Part shown: one piece after another, positions 7,992 through 18,142 of the stretch
Layout of the letters: each line of letters begins with the position of its first letter
Numbering within the stretch: the first letter of the stretch is position 1
Source: Pseudomonas sp. 10-1B
GTDB lineage: Bacteria > Pseudomonadota > Gammaproteobacteria > Pseudomonadales > Pseudomonadaceae
Assembly: GCF_000935045.1 (NCBI RefSeq)
Contig: NZ_JYKS01000005.1
Coordinates: 186,001-250,000 of the forward strand
Direction: 5' to 3'
Length of the DNA: 64,000 nucleotides
Notes under the pieces: generated by a model
Database searches by the model: none
Told to the model about the DNA's origin: nothing
Seen by the model: only the letters and a program-made list of their open reading frames with translations
Translations under genes and position numbers: made by a program

Positions 7992-10900
7992 TTGACCAAT
8001 TTTACTCATCCGTCGTCATTGCGTTCCGCGCCACACGCGCCCGCCGCTACCCTGCGCGGGTCGATCAAGGGTGCGTTGGCGCTGTTGGCCCTGATCCTCC
8101 TGGGCCTGCTGCTGTGGCAGCTGTTTACCCAGTTCAGGCATACCCAGGCCGACCTGCGCAAACAAAGCCTGGACGCCACCGCAGAACTTGCCGACCACCT
8201 GAGCCTGAACATGGCGTTCAAGGCGCAGCAGGCGGTGAATGTGGTGCAGCCCTACGTCAATGCACCGACACCCGCGGCCCTGCCCAGCCTGCTGGACACC
8301 CTGCGCGGGCGCCTGCCCGCCTTGCAGAGCGTGGCCTGGCTGGACACTGCCGGGCAACTGCAGGCCGACAGCCTGGCCGGCAGCCCCGACCGCCAGGTGC
8401 TTGACGAACTGCTCAAGCTGAACCAGGGCCGCGCGTACTTCTTCACCAATTCGGCAGACAACCGCACCGTCTACCTGTTGCTGCGCCAGGCCACCGAACA
8501 AGACCGCGGCTACTGGCTGCTGCGCCTGTCAGCGGACTATTACCGCACCCTCACCATTCACCTGGATGGCGCCAGCCACCCGCTGTGGCTGCTGGAAAAC
8601 AGCCGCAACGGCGAGGTGCTGCAGCGCCATGCGCCAATCGACACCAGCAACGAGCCGTTGCAAAGCGTGATGCTGGCCTTCATCGACAACAGCACCTGGC
8701 AGTTGCGCGGCCTGTTCGACGCCAAGCTGGCCCAACAGAAGCTGCTGCCCGCACTGATCGGCAAGTGCGTGCTGGTGCTGTTCTGTGCCCTGTTGCCCGT
8801 GCTGGCCCTGATCAACATGCGCCGCCGTCAGCGGGCGCTGCAGGAAGACCGGCGGCGTTACCAGGAAATCTTCGAAGGCACCGGCGTGGCCTTGTGCGTG
8901 CTGGACTTGTCCAGCCTGCCCGGCCAGCTCGATCGCTACCACCTGCGCAACCGCGCCGCGCTCAAGCACAGCCTGGCCCTGGACCCGAACCTGCGCCGCT
9001 CGCTGCTGCTGGAGCTGAAGATCACCGAGGTCAACCAGGTGGCGCGCCAGTTGCTGAACATCGAGTGCCACGAAGGTGCCTGGCAGCGCCTGATCGACGG
9101 CAGTGGCGATGGCCGCGACAGCGTCGGCATGCAACTGATCGACGCGCTGATCGAACAACGCCCGCTGCTGGAACTGGAAGTGCGCCTGCCGGCGCCGCTG
9201 GGTGGCGAGCTGCACCTGTGGCTGATGGCACGCCTGCCGCAACAGCGCCGCGACTACCAGGCGGTGATCCTCAGCATCAGCGACATCACCAGCCGCAAGC
9301 AGGTGGAGCTGTCGCTGCTGGAGCGCGAAAGCTTCTGGTCGGACGTGGTGCGTACCGTGCCCGACCAGCTATACGTGCAGGACGTGCTCAGCCAGCGGAT
9401 GATCTTCAGCAACCGCCACCTCGGCCAGACCTTGGGCTACGACCGTACCGAACTGGCGCAGATGGGCGACCGCTTCTGGGAGCTGCTGTTGCACCCCGAC
9501 GACGCCACGCATTACCAGGCATTGCGCCAGCAGCAACGCATTGCTGGCCATGACCAGCCGCTGCACTGCCAACTGCGCTTCCGCCACCGTGATGGCGGCT
9601 GGCGCTGCTACGACATCCGCGAGCAGGTGCTGACCCGCGACGCCGATGACCTGGTAACCCGCATCATCGGCGTGGGCAAGGACGTGACGGTACAGATCGA
9701 GGCCAGCCAGTCGCTGCGCGACAGCGAACAACGCTACCGCATGCTCGCCGAAAGCATCAGCGATGTGATTTTCTCCACCGACAGCCTGCTCAAGCTCAAC
9801 TACGTCAGCCCGTCGGTACAGAGCGTGCTGGGCTATCAGGCCGAGTGGATCTTCGCCAACGGCTGGCAGTCGATCATCGCCAACCCAGCCCAGCTCACCG
9901 GCATCTACAGCCTGATGGAGCGCGTCAGCAAGGCCATGGACGAGCCAGCCCAACTGGCCCAACTGCGCAGCCAGCTGCCGACCCAGCTGTTCCTGTTCGA
10001 CTGCCTGCGCGCCGATGGCCGCAAGATCCCCATCGAACTGCGCCTGGTACTGGTGTGGGACGATGAGCAGCGCTTCGAAGGCGTGCTCGGGGTGGGCCGC
10101 GACATCAGCCAGCAACGCCGCGCCGAAAAAGACCTGCGCATGGCCGCGACGGTATTCGAGCACTCCACCTCGGCGATCCTCATCACCGACCCGGCCGGCT
10201 ATATCGTCCAGGCCAACGAGGCGTTCAGCCGCGTCAGTGGTTACGCCGTCAGCGAGGTACTCGACCAGTTGCCGGGCCTGCTCACCGTCGACGAGCACCA
10301 GGAAGGCCACCTGCGCTACGTGGTCAAGCAATTGCACCAGCGCGGCAGTTGGGAGGGCGAAGTGTGGCTCAAACGCCGCGACGGCGACCACTACCCGGCC
10401 TGGGTCGGCATTACTGCCGTGCTGGACGACGAAGGCGACCTGGCCAGCTACGTGTGCTTCTTCACCGACATCAGCGAGCGCAAGGCCAGCGAACAGCGCA
10501 TCCACCGCCTGGCCTACTACGATGCCCTCACTCACTTGCCCAACCGCACGTTGTTCCAGGACCGCCTGTACAACGCCCTGCAGCAGGCCGAGCGGCAAAA
10601 GGCCTGGGTGGTGCTGATGTTCCTCGACCTGGACCGCTTCAAGCCGATCAATGACTCCCTCGGCCATGCCGCTGGCGACCGCATGCTCAAGGACATGGCC
10701 CTGCGCCTGCTGGCCTGCGTGGATGACGACGACACCGTGGCGCGCATGGGCGGTGATGAATTCACCCTGCTGCTGCAACCGCGCGCCACCCGCGAAATGG
10801 CACTCAACCGCGCCATCCATGTGGCCGAGAACATCCTCGCCAGCCTGGTGCGGCCGTTCGTACTGGAAAACCGCGAGTTCTTCGTCACCGCCAGTATCGG

Positions 10901-11822
10901 TATCGCCCTCAGCCCGCAGGATGGCAGCGAGCTGAGCCAGCTGATGAAAAACGCCGACACCGCCATGTACCACGCCAAGGAACGCGGCAAGAACAACTTC
11001 CAGTTCTACCAGGCCGAAATGAACGCCAGTGCCCTTGAGCGCCTGGAGCTGGAAAGCGACCTGCGCCATGCCATGGAGCAGAACGAGTTCATCCTCTATT
11101 ACCAGCCGCAGTTCAGCGGCGACGGCAAGCGCCTGACCGGCGCCGAAGCCCTGCTGCGCTGGCGCCACCCGACCCGCGGCCTGGTGCCGCCGGGCGACTT
11201 CATCCCGGTGATCGAGGAGTTGGGCCTGGTGGTGGATGTGGGCGACTGGGTGCTGCGCGAGGCCTGCCGCCAGTTGAAAGCCTGGCACAAGGCCAAGGTG
11301 CGCGTGCCCAAGGTGTCGGTGAACATCTCGGCGCGGCAGTTCTCCGACGGCCAGTTGGGTACGCGCATCGCCACCATTCTCGAAGAAACCGGCCTGCCGC
11401 CGGCCTGCCTGGAGCTGGAGCTGACCGAGAGCATCCTGATGCGCGAGGTGAACGAGGCCCTGCAGATCCTGGCCGGCCTGAAAAACCTGGGCCTGAGCAT
11501 CGCGGTCGACGACTTCGGCACCGGTTATTCATCGCTCAACTACCTCAAGCAGTTCCCCATCGACGTGTTGAAGATCGACCGCACCTTCGTCGATGGCCTG
11601 CCCGAAGGCGAGCAGGATGCGCAGATTGCCCGGGCGATCATCGCCATGGCCCACAGCCTCAACCTGGCGGTGATCGCCGAGGGCGTGGAAACCCACGAAC
11701 AGCTGGAGTTCCTGCGCGAGCATGGTTGCGACGAGGTGCAGGGCTACCTGTTCGGGCGGCCGATGCCGGCGCATCAGTTCGAGGCGCAGTTCGCCAACGA
11801 GACGTTGTTCATGTTCCATTGA
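7992..11822 (+). CDS. morA: Membrane-anchored PAS-GGDEF-EAL c-di-GMP protein, 1276 aa (MorA-like)
   Basis: An inner-membrane signalling protein that makes or breaks cyclic di-GMP, linked to motility and biofilm control. It begins with TTG, has a first membrane helix at about 25-45 (LALLALILLGLLLWQLF), a periplasmic sensor to about 250, a second helix at about 252-275, then several PAS domains (e.g. YRMLAESISDVIFSTDSLL), a GGDEF domain with intact GGDEF near 918, and an EAL domain with intact EALLRW near 1050 plus DDFGTGYSSL. Both signature motifs are kept, so both activities are possible. It sits directly upstream of glyA, the same neighbourhood as morA in P. aeruginosa, which supports the name; the match was not tested by search. 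Confidence 0.85.
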   Translation: MTNFTHPSSLRSAPHAPAATLRGSIKGALALLALILLGLLLWQLFTQFRHTQADLRKQSLDATAELADHLSLNMAFKAQQAVNVVQPYVNAPTPAALPSLLDTLRGRLPALQSVAWLDTAGQLQADSLAGSPDRQVLDELLKLNQGRAYFFTNSADNRTVYLLLRQATEQDRGYWLLRLSADYYRTLTIHLDGASHPLWLLENSRNGEVLQRHAPIDTSNEPLQSVMLAFIDNSTWQLRGLFDAKLAQQKLLPALIGKCVLVLFCALLPVLALINMRRRQRALQEDRRRYQEIFEGTGVALCVLDLSSLPGQLDRYHLRNRAALKHSLALDPNLRRSLLLELKITEVNQVARQLLNIECHEGAWQRLIDGSGDGRDSVGMQLIDALIEQRPLLELEVRLPAPLGGELHLWLMARLPQQRRDYQAVILSISDITSRKQVELSLLERESFWSDVVRTVPDQLYVQDVLSQRMIFSNRHLGQTLGYDRTELAQMGDRFWELLLHPDDATHYQALRQQQRIAGHDQPLHCQLRFRHRDGGWRCYDIREQVLTRDADDLVTRIIGVGKDVTVQIEASQSLRDSEQRYRMLAESISDVIFSTDSLLKLNYVSPSVQSVLGYQAEWIFANGWQSIIANPAQLTGIYSLMERVSKAMDEPAQLAQLRSQLPTQLFLFDCLRADGRKIPIELRLVLVWDDEQRFEGVLGVGRDISQQRRAEKDLRMAATVFEHSTSAILITDPAGYIVQANEAFSRVSGYAVSEVLDQLPGLLTVDEHQEGHLRYVVKQLHQRGSWEGEVWLKRRDGDHYPAWVGITAVLDDEGDLASYVCFFTDISERKASEQRIHRLAYYDALTHLPNRTLFQDRLYNALQQAERQKAWVVLMFLDLDRFKPINDSLGHAAGDRMLKDMALRLLACVDDDDTVARMGGDEFTLLLQPRATREMALNRAIHVAENILASLVRPFVLENREFFVTASIGIALSPQDGSELSQLMKNADTAMYHAKERGKNNFQFYQAEMNASALERLELESDLRHAMEQNEFILYYQPQFSGDGKRLTGAEALLRWRHPTRGLVPPGDFIPVIEELGLVVDVGDWVLREACRQLKAWHKAKVRVPKVSVNISARQFSDGQLGTRIATILEETGLPPACLELELTESILMREVNEALQILAGLKNLGLSIAVDDFGTGYSSLNYLKQFPIDVLKIDRTFVDGLPEGEQDAQIARAIIAMAHSLNLAVIAEGVETHEQLEFLREHGCDEVQGYLFGRPMPAHQFEAQFANETLFMFH

Positions 11823-11840
11823 TGCTGCCTGCACTGGCCT

Positions 11841-11917
11841 CATCGCCGGCAAGCCAGCTCCCACAGGAGCTCCACCGCCCTTGAGGGATGTGTAGTCCCT
11901 GTGGCTTGCCGGCGATG
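11841..11917. repeat. Paired REP element
   Basis: Inverted arms CATCGCCGGCAAGCCA and TGGCTTGCCGGCGATG-like sequence around a 40-base spacer, in the gap between the GGDEF/EAL gene and glyA. Confidence 0.75.
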
Positions 11918-12098
11918 GGGCGCAAAGCGCCCCAAAAAACCGGACTTGCAAGTCAACTCGAATGCCCGCCCAGCCCAGACACGGCGCGGGATGCAAGATG
12001 AGGCCCATTGGTCCGCGACTTGATGCCACTTCATATGCCAGCCGCCGATCAATCGGTTAGAATGCCCACCCAAATTACCCCGATCCTTGAGGACCGCC

Positions 12099-13352
12099 AT
12101 GTTCAGCCGTGATTTGACCATTGCCAAGTACGACGCCGAGCTCTTCGAAGCCATGCAGCAAGAAGCCCTGCGCCAGGAAGAGCATATCGAGCTGATCGCT
12201 TCGGAAAACTACACCAGCCCGGCAGTCATGGAAGCCCAGGGCTCGGTCCTGACCAACAAGTACGCCGAAGGCTACCCGGGCAAGCGCTACTACGGTGGTT
12301 GCGAGTACGTCGACGTCGTCGAGCAACTGGCCATCGACCGTGCCAAGGAGCTGTTCGGCGCCGACTACGCCAACGTCCAGCCGCACGCTGGCTCCCAGGC
12401 CAACGCTGCCGTCTACCTGGCCCTGCTGTCGGCCGGTGACACCATCCTGGGCATGAGCCTGGCCCACGGTGGCCACCTGACCCACGGTGCTTCCGTCAGC
12501 TCCTCGGGCAAGCTGTACAACGCCATCCAGTACGGCATCGACGGCAACGGCCTGATCGACTACGACGAAGTCGAGCGCCTGGCGGTCGAGCATAAGCCGA
12601 AGATGATCGTTGCCGGCTTCTCGGCCTACTCGCAGGTTCTGGACTTCGCCCGCTTCCGCGCCATCGCCGACAAGGTCGGTGCCTACCTGTTCGTCGACAT
12701 GGCCCACGTTGCCGGCCTGGTTGCCGCTGGCGTGTACCCGAACCCTGTGCCGTTCGCCGACGTGGTCACCACCACCACCCACAAGACCCTGCGCGGTCCG
12801 CGCGGTGGCCTGATCCTCGCTCGCAAGAACGAAGAGATCGAGAAAAAGCTGAACTCCGCTGTTTTCCCAGGCGCCCAAGGCGGCCCGCTGGAACACGTCA
12901 TCGCCGCCAAGGCCATCTGCTTCAAGGAAGCCCTGCAGCCGGAGTTCAAGGCTTACCAGCAGCAAGTCGTGAAAAACGCCCAGGCCATGGCCAGCGTGTT
13001 CATCGAGCGTGGTTTCGACGTGGTTTCCGGTGGCACCCAGAACCACCTGTTCCTGCTGTCGCTGATCAAGCAGGAAATCTCCGGTAAGGACGCTGACGCC
13101 GCCCTGGGCAAAGCCTTCATCACCGTGAACAAGAACTCGGTCCCGAACGACCCACGTTCGCCGTTCGTCACCTCGGGCCTGCGTTTCGGCACTCCGGCCG
13201 TTACCACCCGTGGTTTCAAGGAAGCCGAGTGCAAGGAACTGGCTGGCTGGATCTGCGACATCCTGGCAGACCTGAACAACGAAGCGGTGATCGACGCCGT
13301 GCGTGAGAAGGTCAAGGCCATCTGCAAGAAGCTGCCGGTTTACGGCAACTGA
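12099..13352 (+). CDS. glyA: Serine hydroxymethyltransferase, 417 aa
   Basis: A PLP enzyme that interconverts serine and glycine and feeds one-carbon units to folate. The length is the family's standard. Visible hallmarks are [20 protein letters not shown] at the N-terminus, the YYGGCEYVD segment, and [14 protein letters not shown], which holds the PLP-binding lysine. The frame extends to a TTG at 12087, but TTGAGGA there is the ribosome site for the ATG at 12099. A strong terminator follows the gene. P. putida-group genomes carry more than one glyA; this is the copy next to the MorA-like gene. Confidence 0.97.
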   Translation: MFSRDLTIAKYDAELFEAMQQEALRQEEHIELIASENYTSPAVMEAQGSVLTNKYAEGYPGKRYYGGCEYVDVVEQLAIDRAKELFGADYANVQPHAGSQANAAVYLALLSAGDTILGMSLAHGGHLTHGASVSSSGKLYNAIQYGIDGNGLIDYDEVERLAVEHKPKMIVAGFSAYSQVLDFARFRAIADKVGAYLFVDMAHVAGLVAAGVYPNPVPFADVVTTTTHKTLRGPRGGLILARKNEEIEKKLNSAVFPGAQGGPLEHVIAAKAICFKEALQPEFKAYQQQVVKNAQAMASVFIERGFDVVSGGTQNHLFLLSLIKQEISGKDADAALGKAFITVNKNSVPNDPRSPFVTSGLRFGTPAVTTRGFKEAECKELAGWICDILADLNNEAVIDAVREKVKAICKKLPVYGN

Positions 13353-13371
13353 TTGGCGCTTGCCTGAAGTG

Positions 13372-13400
13372 AAAAAGCCCGGCCTTGCGCCGGGCTTTTT
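13372..13400 (+). terminator. Rho-independent terminator of glyA
   Basis: The hairpin AAAGCCCGG-ccttgcg-CCGGGCTTTTT follows the glyA stop by about 20 bases and ends in a run of T. Confidence 0.9.
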
Positions 13401-13424
13401 GTTTATTCAGACATACCGCCACTC

Positions 13425-13545
13425 TTTGTGGGAGCGGCCTTGTGTCGCGATAGGGTCGCGCAGCGGCCCCAGGGTTGCAGCCTCGCCGCCGAAATCGCCG
13501 GGACCGCTTTGCGGTCCTTTCGCGACACAAGGCCGCTCCCACAAA
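13425..13545. repeat. Long inverted repeat of REP/BIME type
   Basis: Arms TTTGTGGGAGCGGCCTTGTG... and its exact complement (about 26 bases) enclose about 70 bases, including a secondary dyad around GGACCGCTTTGCGGTCC. This is another family of intergenic palindrome common in this species group. Confidence 0.8.
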
Positions 13546-13617
13546 AAAGCCGCGACACAATGCTGGCAGCACGTATTACCCTGTGTCCTTTTTCATCTAT
13601 CAAGCACAGGCCGCACC

Positions 13618-14571
13618 TTGACCAGAGAGCAACTCGAAACCCGACAGATCCCGATCTATTTCGCCGCCGTGCTCGCCGCGCTCGCCTTCGGCCTGCTGGC
13701 CAGCGACACTGCACGCCATCTGGAAGCCCTGGTCACCCCCGCCATCGCCGTGCTGATGTATGCGATGTTTCTGCAAATCCCCTTCCTCGACCTGCGCCAA
13801 GGCCTGGGCAACCGCCGCTTCATCGCGGCCCTGCTGCTGGCCAACTTCATCCTCGTGCCGCTGCTGGTCTGGGCCATCACCCGCGGGCTGGTCGAGCACC
13901 CGGCGATCCTCATCGGTGCCTTGCTGGTGCTGCTCACGCCGTGCATCGACTACGTGGTGGTGTTCACCCACATCGGCAAGGGCGACTCTCGCCTGACCCT
14001 CGCTGCAACCCCCGTACTGTTGCTGGTACAACTGCTACTGCTGCCGATCTATCTGGCCCTGATACTCGGCGACAGCAGCAACGTGACCATCTCCATCGCC
14101 CCGTTCGTGGAAGCCTTCGTGCTGCTGATCGTACTGCCGATGGCCCTCGCCGTGCTCACCAGCGCCGGAGCCCGCCGCTCGCGCGTGGTCTCGACCTGGA
14201 ACGACGCCTGGGCGTGGCTACCGGTACCGGCGATGGCCTTGGTGCTGGTGGTTGTGATCGCTTCGCAAATTGCCGTGGTGCTGCGTGATTTCGACCGTTT
14301 GCTGCCGGTCATTCCGCTGTACCTCGGTTTCATGTTGCTGGCACCTTTGCTCGGTTTCATCTCCGCGCGGCTGCTGCGCCTGCCGGCAGTCGAGGCACGC
14401 TCGGTAACCTTCAGCGCCGCCACGCGCAACTCGCTGGTGGTGCTGCCGTTGGCGCTGGCGTTGCCTGAAGAGATACGCGGGCTGGCCGCAGCGGCGGTGA
14501 TTACGCAAACGCTGGTAGAGCTGGTGAGCGAGTTGATCTACGTGCGTGCGGTGCCACGGCTGGTACGCTGA
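13618..14571 (+). CDS. BASS/ACR3-type membrane transporter, 317 aa
   Basis: A polytopic inner-membrane protein with about ten hydrophobic helices, of the bile acid:sodium symporter / arsenite efflux (ACR3) superfamily. Segments such as IAVLMYAMFLQIPFLDL, LLVLLTPCIDYVVVF and the late ATRNSLVVLPLALALP fit that fold; the TPCIDYV motif with cysteine recalls the conserved Cys region of ACR3. Substrate is not decided: no arsR or arsC is adjacent, so organic anion uptake is equally possible. The frame is open from 13303, but the protein part begins at TTG 13618 (LTREQLETRQIPIYF). Confidence 0.75.
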   Translation: MTREQLETRQIPIYFAAVLAALAFGLLASDTARHLEALVTPAIAVLMYAMFLQIPFLDLRQGLGNRRFIAALLLANFILVPLLVWAITRGLVEHPAILIGALLVLLTPCIDYVVVFTHIGKGDSRLTLAATPVLLLVQLLLLPIYLALILGDSSNVTISIAPFVEAFVLLIVLPMALAVLTSAGARRSRVVSTWNDAWAWLPVPAMALVLVVVIASQIAVVLRDFDRLLPVIPLYLGFMLLAPLLGFISARLLRLPAVEARSVTFSAATRNSLVVLPLALALPEEIRGLAAAAVITQTLVELVSELIYVRAVPRLVR

Positions 14572-14592
14572 CAAACAATGTAGGGCCGCTTT

Positions 14593-14712
14593 GCGGCCCA
14601 TCGCCGCGGTTCGTCGCCACGACAAGCCAGCTCCCACAGGGACCGCGCAGCACTTGAGAACTGCGCTGTACCAGTGGGAGCCCGGCTTGCCGGCGATGGG
14701 CTGCGAAGCAGC
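14593..14712. repeat. REP pair between converging genes
   Basis: CCCATCGCCG... AAGCCAGCTCCCACAGG and an inverted copy ending CGGCTTGCCGGCGATGGG lie between the transporter and the TonB receptor gene, which converge here. Confidence 0.75.
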
Positions 14713-14722
14713 CCCTGGGCAT

Positions 14723-17089
14723 TCACCAGTTGTACGTCACACTCCCGTACACCGTGCGCTGCTGCCCATACTGGCAGCCCATGTCGCTGAAGCAGCCGGC
14801 CACGTACTCCTTGTCGAACAGGTTGCTGGCATTGAGCGCCAGCTCCACGCCCTTGAGCGAAGCGTCCAGCTTGCCCAGCTCGTAGCTGACCATGGCATCC
14901 ACCAGCGCATAGCTGTCGACCTTGAAGCTGTTCTGCGCATCGCCATAGGTGCTGCCCACATAGCGGGCCCCCGCCCCCAGCCGCAGCCCGTTCAACGGCC
15001 CGCCCTGCAACTGGTAGTCGGCCCACAGCGAGGCCATGTGCTCGGGCGTGCGGAACGGCGTGTTGCCCTTGTTGCCGCGCTCGGACTTGGTGACTTCGAC
15101 ATCGTTCCAGGTGTAGCTGCCGATCAGGTTGAAGCCCGGCGCCAGCTCGGTCTTGGCCTCCAGCTCGACACCGCGTGAGCGCACCTCGCCCTCCTGGCGG
15201 CTGAAGCCGTTGATGTTCTCGGTCAGGTTCTGCTTGGTCAGCTCGAACACGGCAACGGTATACAGGCTGTTGCTGCCCGGCGGCTCGTACTTGAGGCCCA
15301 GCTCGTACTGCTTGCCGGTTTCCGGGTCGAGCTGGGTGCCATCGGCGGTGGTGCCCATTACCGGCAGGAACGACTCGCTGTAGCTGAGGTACGGCGCCAG
15401 CCCATTGTCGAACAGGTAGACCAGCCCGGCTCGGCCGCTGAATTTCTCGTCCTTCTGGGTTTGCGGAGCGCGGTCGTCCTTCTGGTTGGCGGCCCAGTCA
15501 TAACGCCCGCCCAGCAGCAATACCCAGTTGTCGATGCGCAACTGGTCCTGCAGGTAGACGCCAGTCTGGGACAGTTTCTGTTCATAGCTGGCGAAGCTGA
15601 ATGGCACAGTGTTCAGCGGCTGGCCGTACACCGGCTGGAACGGGTCGAAACTCTGCAGGATGAAGTCCAGCGACTGCTGCTGGTCGAACTTGCCGTTGTT
15701 GTAGTCCACGCCGGCCAGCAGCGTGTGCTCCAGCGGCCCGGTGGCGAAGTTGGCCTGCACATGGGTATCCACGGTGAACAGCCGGCCATCGCCCTTGCGC
15801 TGGTCGCTGTAGCGCGAGTACTGCCCGCCCCCGACCGGGCCGAACAGGGCGATTTCGCTGCTGGCCTGGCGGTAATCGCTGTAGCGCACGTTCTGGCGCA
15901 GGGTCCACACCTCATTGAAGTGATGCTCGAACACATAGCCCAGCGAGGTCTTCTCGTTGGTCATGAAGTCATAAGCGCTATCGCCCACATAGGTGTCACG
16001 GTCCAGCCGGCCACGCGGGTCGCGGAACACCGTGCCGCTGGCTGGCAACGCGTTGGCGAAGTTGCCGGTCTGGCGCTGGTATTCACCGAGCAGGGTCAGC
16101 TCGGTGTCGGCGCTGGGGCGATAGCTGAGCGCCGGGGCGATGTACTGGCGGCGGTTGGTGATGTGGCCGGTCTGGGCGTCGGCTTCGCGGAACAGGCCGG
16201 TCAGGCGATAACTCCAGATACCCTCGTCATCCAGCGCATCACCCAGGTCGAAAGCGCCTTGCTGGTAGTTCAGGTTGCCGGCTTGCAATTGCACTTGGTG
16301 CAAAGGCTGCTGGGTGGGGCGCTTGCTCACCAGGTTGATCTGCCCGCCGGGGTCTGAAGCACCGTACAGCACCGAACTGGCCCCACGCAGCACCTCGATG
16401 CGCTCCAGGCCATAGGGCTCTGGTGCGTCCCAGCCGAGAAACTCTGGCAGGAAGGTACGGGTGCCGTCACGTAGCATGCGCCCTGTACCTTGCTGGAAAC
16501 CGCGGATGGACAACTGGTCGACGACGAATTGCGGCCCGGCCAGCTCGGTGTTGACCCCGGGCGTGTAACGCAGCGCCTGGGCCACGGTCTTGGGTTGCTG
16601 GGCCTCGATCTGCTCGCGGGTGATCACCGATACCGAGGCCGGGGTTTCGATCAGGGGCGTGTCGGTCTTGCTGCCGACCGACGAGCGCTTGGCCACATAG
16701 CCATCGTCCGGGCTCACCGAGCTGTAGGCCTGGCCGACGATCGAGGTCGCACCCAGCTCCAGCGCGCCGGACGATTGCCCGGCGGGCTCCAGGGTGACGC
16801 TGGCACTGCCGGTGGAGCGCCAGGTCAAGCCACTGCCCTGCAGAAGCTCGGACAGTGCTGCCTCTGGTTCATGCCGGCCGTTGATGCCAGGGCTGCTCTT
16901 GCCCTGCACCAGGTTGCCATCGAAGATCACCTGCAACCCACCCTGCGCAGCCAGACGGTTGAGCGCACTGGCCAGCGGTTGCGGGGCGATGTCGAACTCC
17001 CGCGGCTCGGCCAGGGCCAAGCCCGGCATCAGCGCACACAGCAACGAAAATGACGTCATCGACGCCCTGCGAAATTGCGCTCGGTCCAT
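14723..17089 (-). CDS. TonB-dependent siderophore receptor with STN signalling domain, 788 aa
   Basis: An outer-membrane ferric-siderophore receptor. It has a signal peptide (SFSLLCALMPGLALA), an N-terminal STN domain (FDIAPQPLASALNRLAAQ... GLQVIF) that signals to FecR, a plug (TPASVSVITREQIEAQQ ... VDQLSIRGF) and a beta-barrel ending in YNW as outer-membrane porins do. The start at 17089 has GGGGAG before it; the longer frame to 17188 lacks a signal peptide. It follows the FecR and sigma genes on the same strand, a complete cell-surface signalling set. The siderophore is unknown; a hydroxamate type such as ferrichrome is a guess. Confidence 0.9.
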   Translation of the reverse strand: MDRAQFRRASMTSFSLLCALMPGLALAEPREFDIAPQPLASALNRLAAQGGLQVIFDGNLVQGKSSPGINGRHEPEAALSELLQGSGLTWRSTGSASVTLEPAGQSSGALELGATSIVGQAYSSVSPDDGYVAKRSSVGSKTDTPLIETPASVSVITREQIEAQQPKTVAQALRYTPGVNTELAGPQFVVDQLSIRGFQQGTGRMLRDGTRTFLPEFLGWDAPEPYGLERIEVLRGASSVLYGASDPGGQINLVSKRPTQQPLHQVQLQAGNLNYQQGAFDLGDALDDEGIWSYRLTGLFREADAQTGHITNRRQYIAPALSYRPSADTELTLLGEYQRQTGNFANALPASGTVFRDPRGRLDRDTYVGDSAYDFMTNEKTSLGYVFEHHFNEVWTLRQNVRYSDYRQASSEIALFGPVGGGQYSRYSDQRKGDGRLFTVDTHVQANFATGPLEHTLLAGVDYNNGKFDQQQSLDFILQSFDPFQPVYGQPLNTVPFSFASYEQKLSQTGVYLQDQLRIDNWVLLLGGRYDWAANQKDDRAPQTQKDEKFSGRAGLVYLFDNGLAPYLSYSESFLPVMGTTADGTQLDPETGKQYELGLKYEPPGSNSLYTVAVFELTKQNLTENINGFSRQEGEVRSRGVELEAKTELAPGFNLIGSYTWNDVEVTKSERGNKGNTPFRTPEHMASLWADYQLQGGPLNGLRLGAGARYVGSTYGDAQNSFKVDSYALVDAMVSYELGKLDASLKGVELALNASNLFDKEYVAGCFSDMGCQYGQQRTVYGSVTYNW

Positions 17090-17207
17090 CAACACTCCCC
17101 CATTCAAATACGAAGCATTCGTTTTTGAAGAGGGATGACGGATGACTGCGATGGACCCGTAAAAATAGTTTTCGGCGCAGCCATCCACAGTGGTAAACGA
17201 TCAGGGC

Positions 17208-18137
17208 TCAGTCACGCGCCTCAAACACCAGCAAGTAATCCGAATACCGGCGAATGTTCAACGCAAACGCCTGCTCCAAGGTCGCCAACCCTTCATCCAA
17301 CCGGTCCAGCTGGAACGTGCCGCTGACCTTCAGCCCCCGCAGCTGCTCATCGCCAATAACCAGCCAGCCAGGCCGATACCGCTCCAGCGCCTTCAACACC
17401 TGCGCCAGCGGTGCCTGCTCGAACACCAGCCGCCCTTGCTGCCAGGCCAGCGCGCTGTCCACATCCAGCCCATGTTTGCTGCCCAGCCGACCCGCCTGCT
17501 GCCCCACCGCCTCCCCGGCCACCAGCTCGACCCGGTCCGACGCATCGCTGACCGCCACCCGGCCACGCTTGACGATCACGTCCACTGCCGAGCCCTCGCG
17601 GCTCACGGCATACACGGTACCCAGCGCCGTGGCCCGTACTTCGCCAGCCTGTACGGTGAACGGCCGTGCCGGATCATGCGCCACATCGAACACCGCCTCG
17701 CCCTTGCGCAAGGTAATCCGCCGCGCCTGGGCACTGACCTCGACATCCACCGCCGACTCGGCATCCAGGCTGATGCGCGAGCCATCAGCCAACGCCACAA
17801 CCCTGCGCTCCCCTACCCCGGTGCGATAATCCGCGCCCCACTGCCCGTGCCAGGCCAGCGCCAAGCCGACACCCAGCACCAACACCGCCGCACTGGCCAG
17901 CGCCCATTGCCGGACCGGCGCATGTCGGTGCGCTGGAGCCTGAAGCTGCCCGCTCAACGCCCATACTCGCCGCGCCTCGACAAACGCCTGCTGATGCTCC
18001 GGGGCCAGCGCGCACCAGGCACGCGCCGCCTCGACATCGCCAGGCTGGACATTGCCCGAGGTCAGGCGCACCACCCAGGCCTGGGCAGCCCGGCGTACGT
18101 CAGGTGAAGGTTCGAGGGGGGCGGAAGGCTTGTGCAT
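17208..18137 (-). CDS. FecR-type anti-sigma/sigma regulator, 309 aa
   Basis: An inner-membrane protein that passes the signal from the STN domain of the receptor to the ECF sigma factor. The N-terminal part holds the cytoplasmic FecR_N/DUF4880 region (AWVVRLTSGNVQPGDVEAAR), one membrane helix lies near 86-104 (WALASAAVLVLGVGLALAW), and the periplasmic FecR domain follows (DGSRISLDAESAV ... GEAVFDVAHDPARPFTVQ) with a C-terminal STN-like segment. The start at 18137 lies five bases after the sigma-factor stop, showing one operon. Confidence 0.9.
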   Translation of the reverse strand: MHKPSAPLEPSPDVRRAAQAWVVRLTSGNVQPGDVEAARAWCALAPEHQQAFVEARRVWALSGQLQAPAHRHAPVRQWALASAAVLVLGVGLALAWHGQWGADYRTGVGERRVVALADGSRISLDAESAVDVEVSAQARRITLRKGEAVFDVAHDPARPFTVQAGEVRATALGTVYAVSREGSAVDVIVKRGRVAVSDASDRVELVAGEAVGQQAGRLGSKHGLDVDSALAWQQGRLVFEQAPLAQVLKALERYRPGWLVIGDEQLRGLKVSGTFQLDRLDEGLATLEQAFALNIRRYSDYLLVFEARD

Positions 18138-18142
18138 GGCCG

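Noticed and set aside
8529..9242. 237-codon minus-strand frame in the same gene
   Set aside because: Same shadow effect; Gln/Ala-rich and without a ribosome site.
9369..11288. 639-codon open frame on the minus strand inside the GGDEF/EAL gene
   Set aside because: It is the complement of a high-GC gene with clear domains. The product is a low-complexity mix of Gln, Ala, Val and His with no motif, a common shadow effect.
12075..13046. 323-codon minus-strand frame opposite glyA
   Set aside because: Complement of a highly conserved enzyme gene; no recognisable domain.
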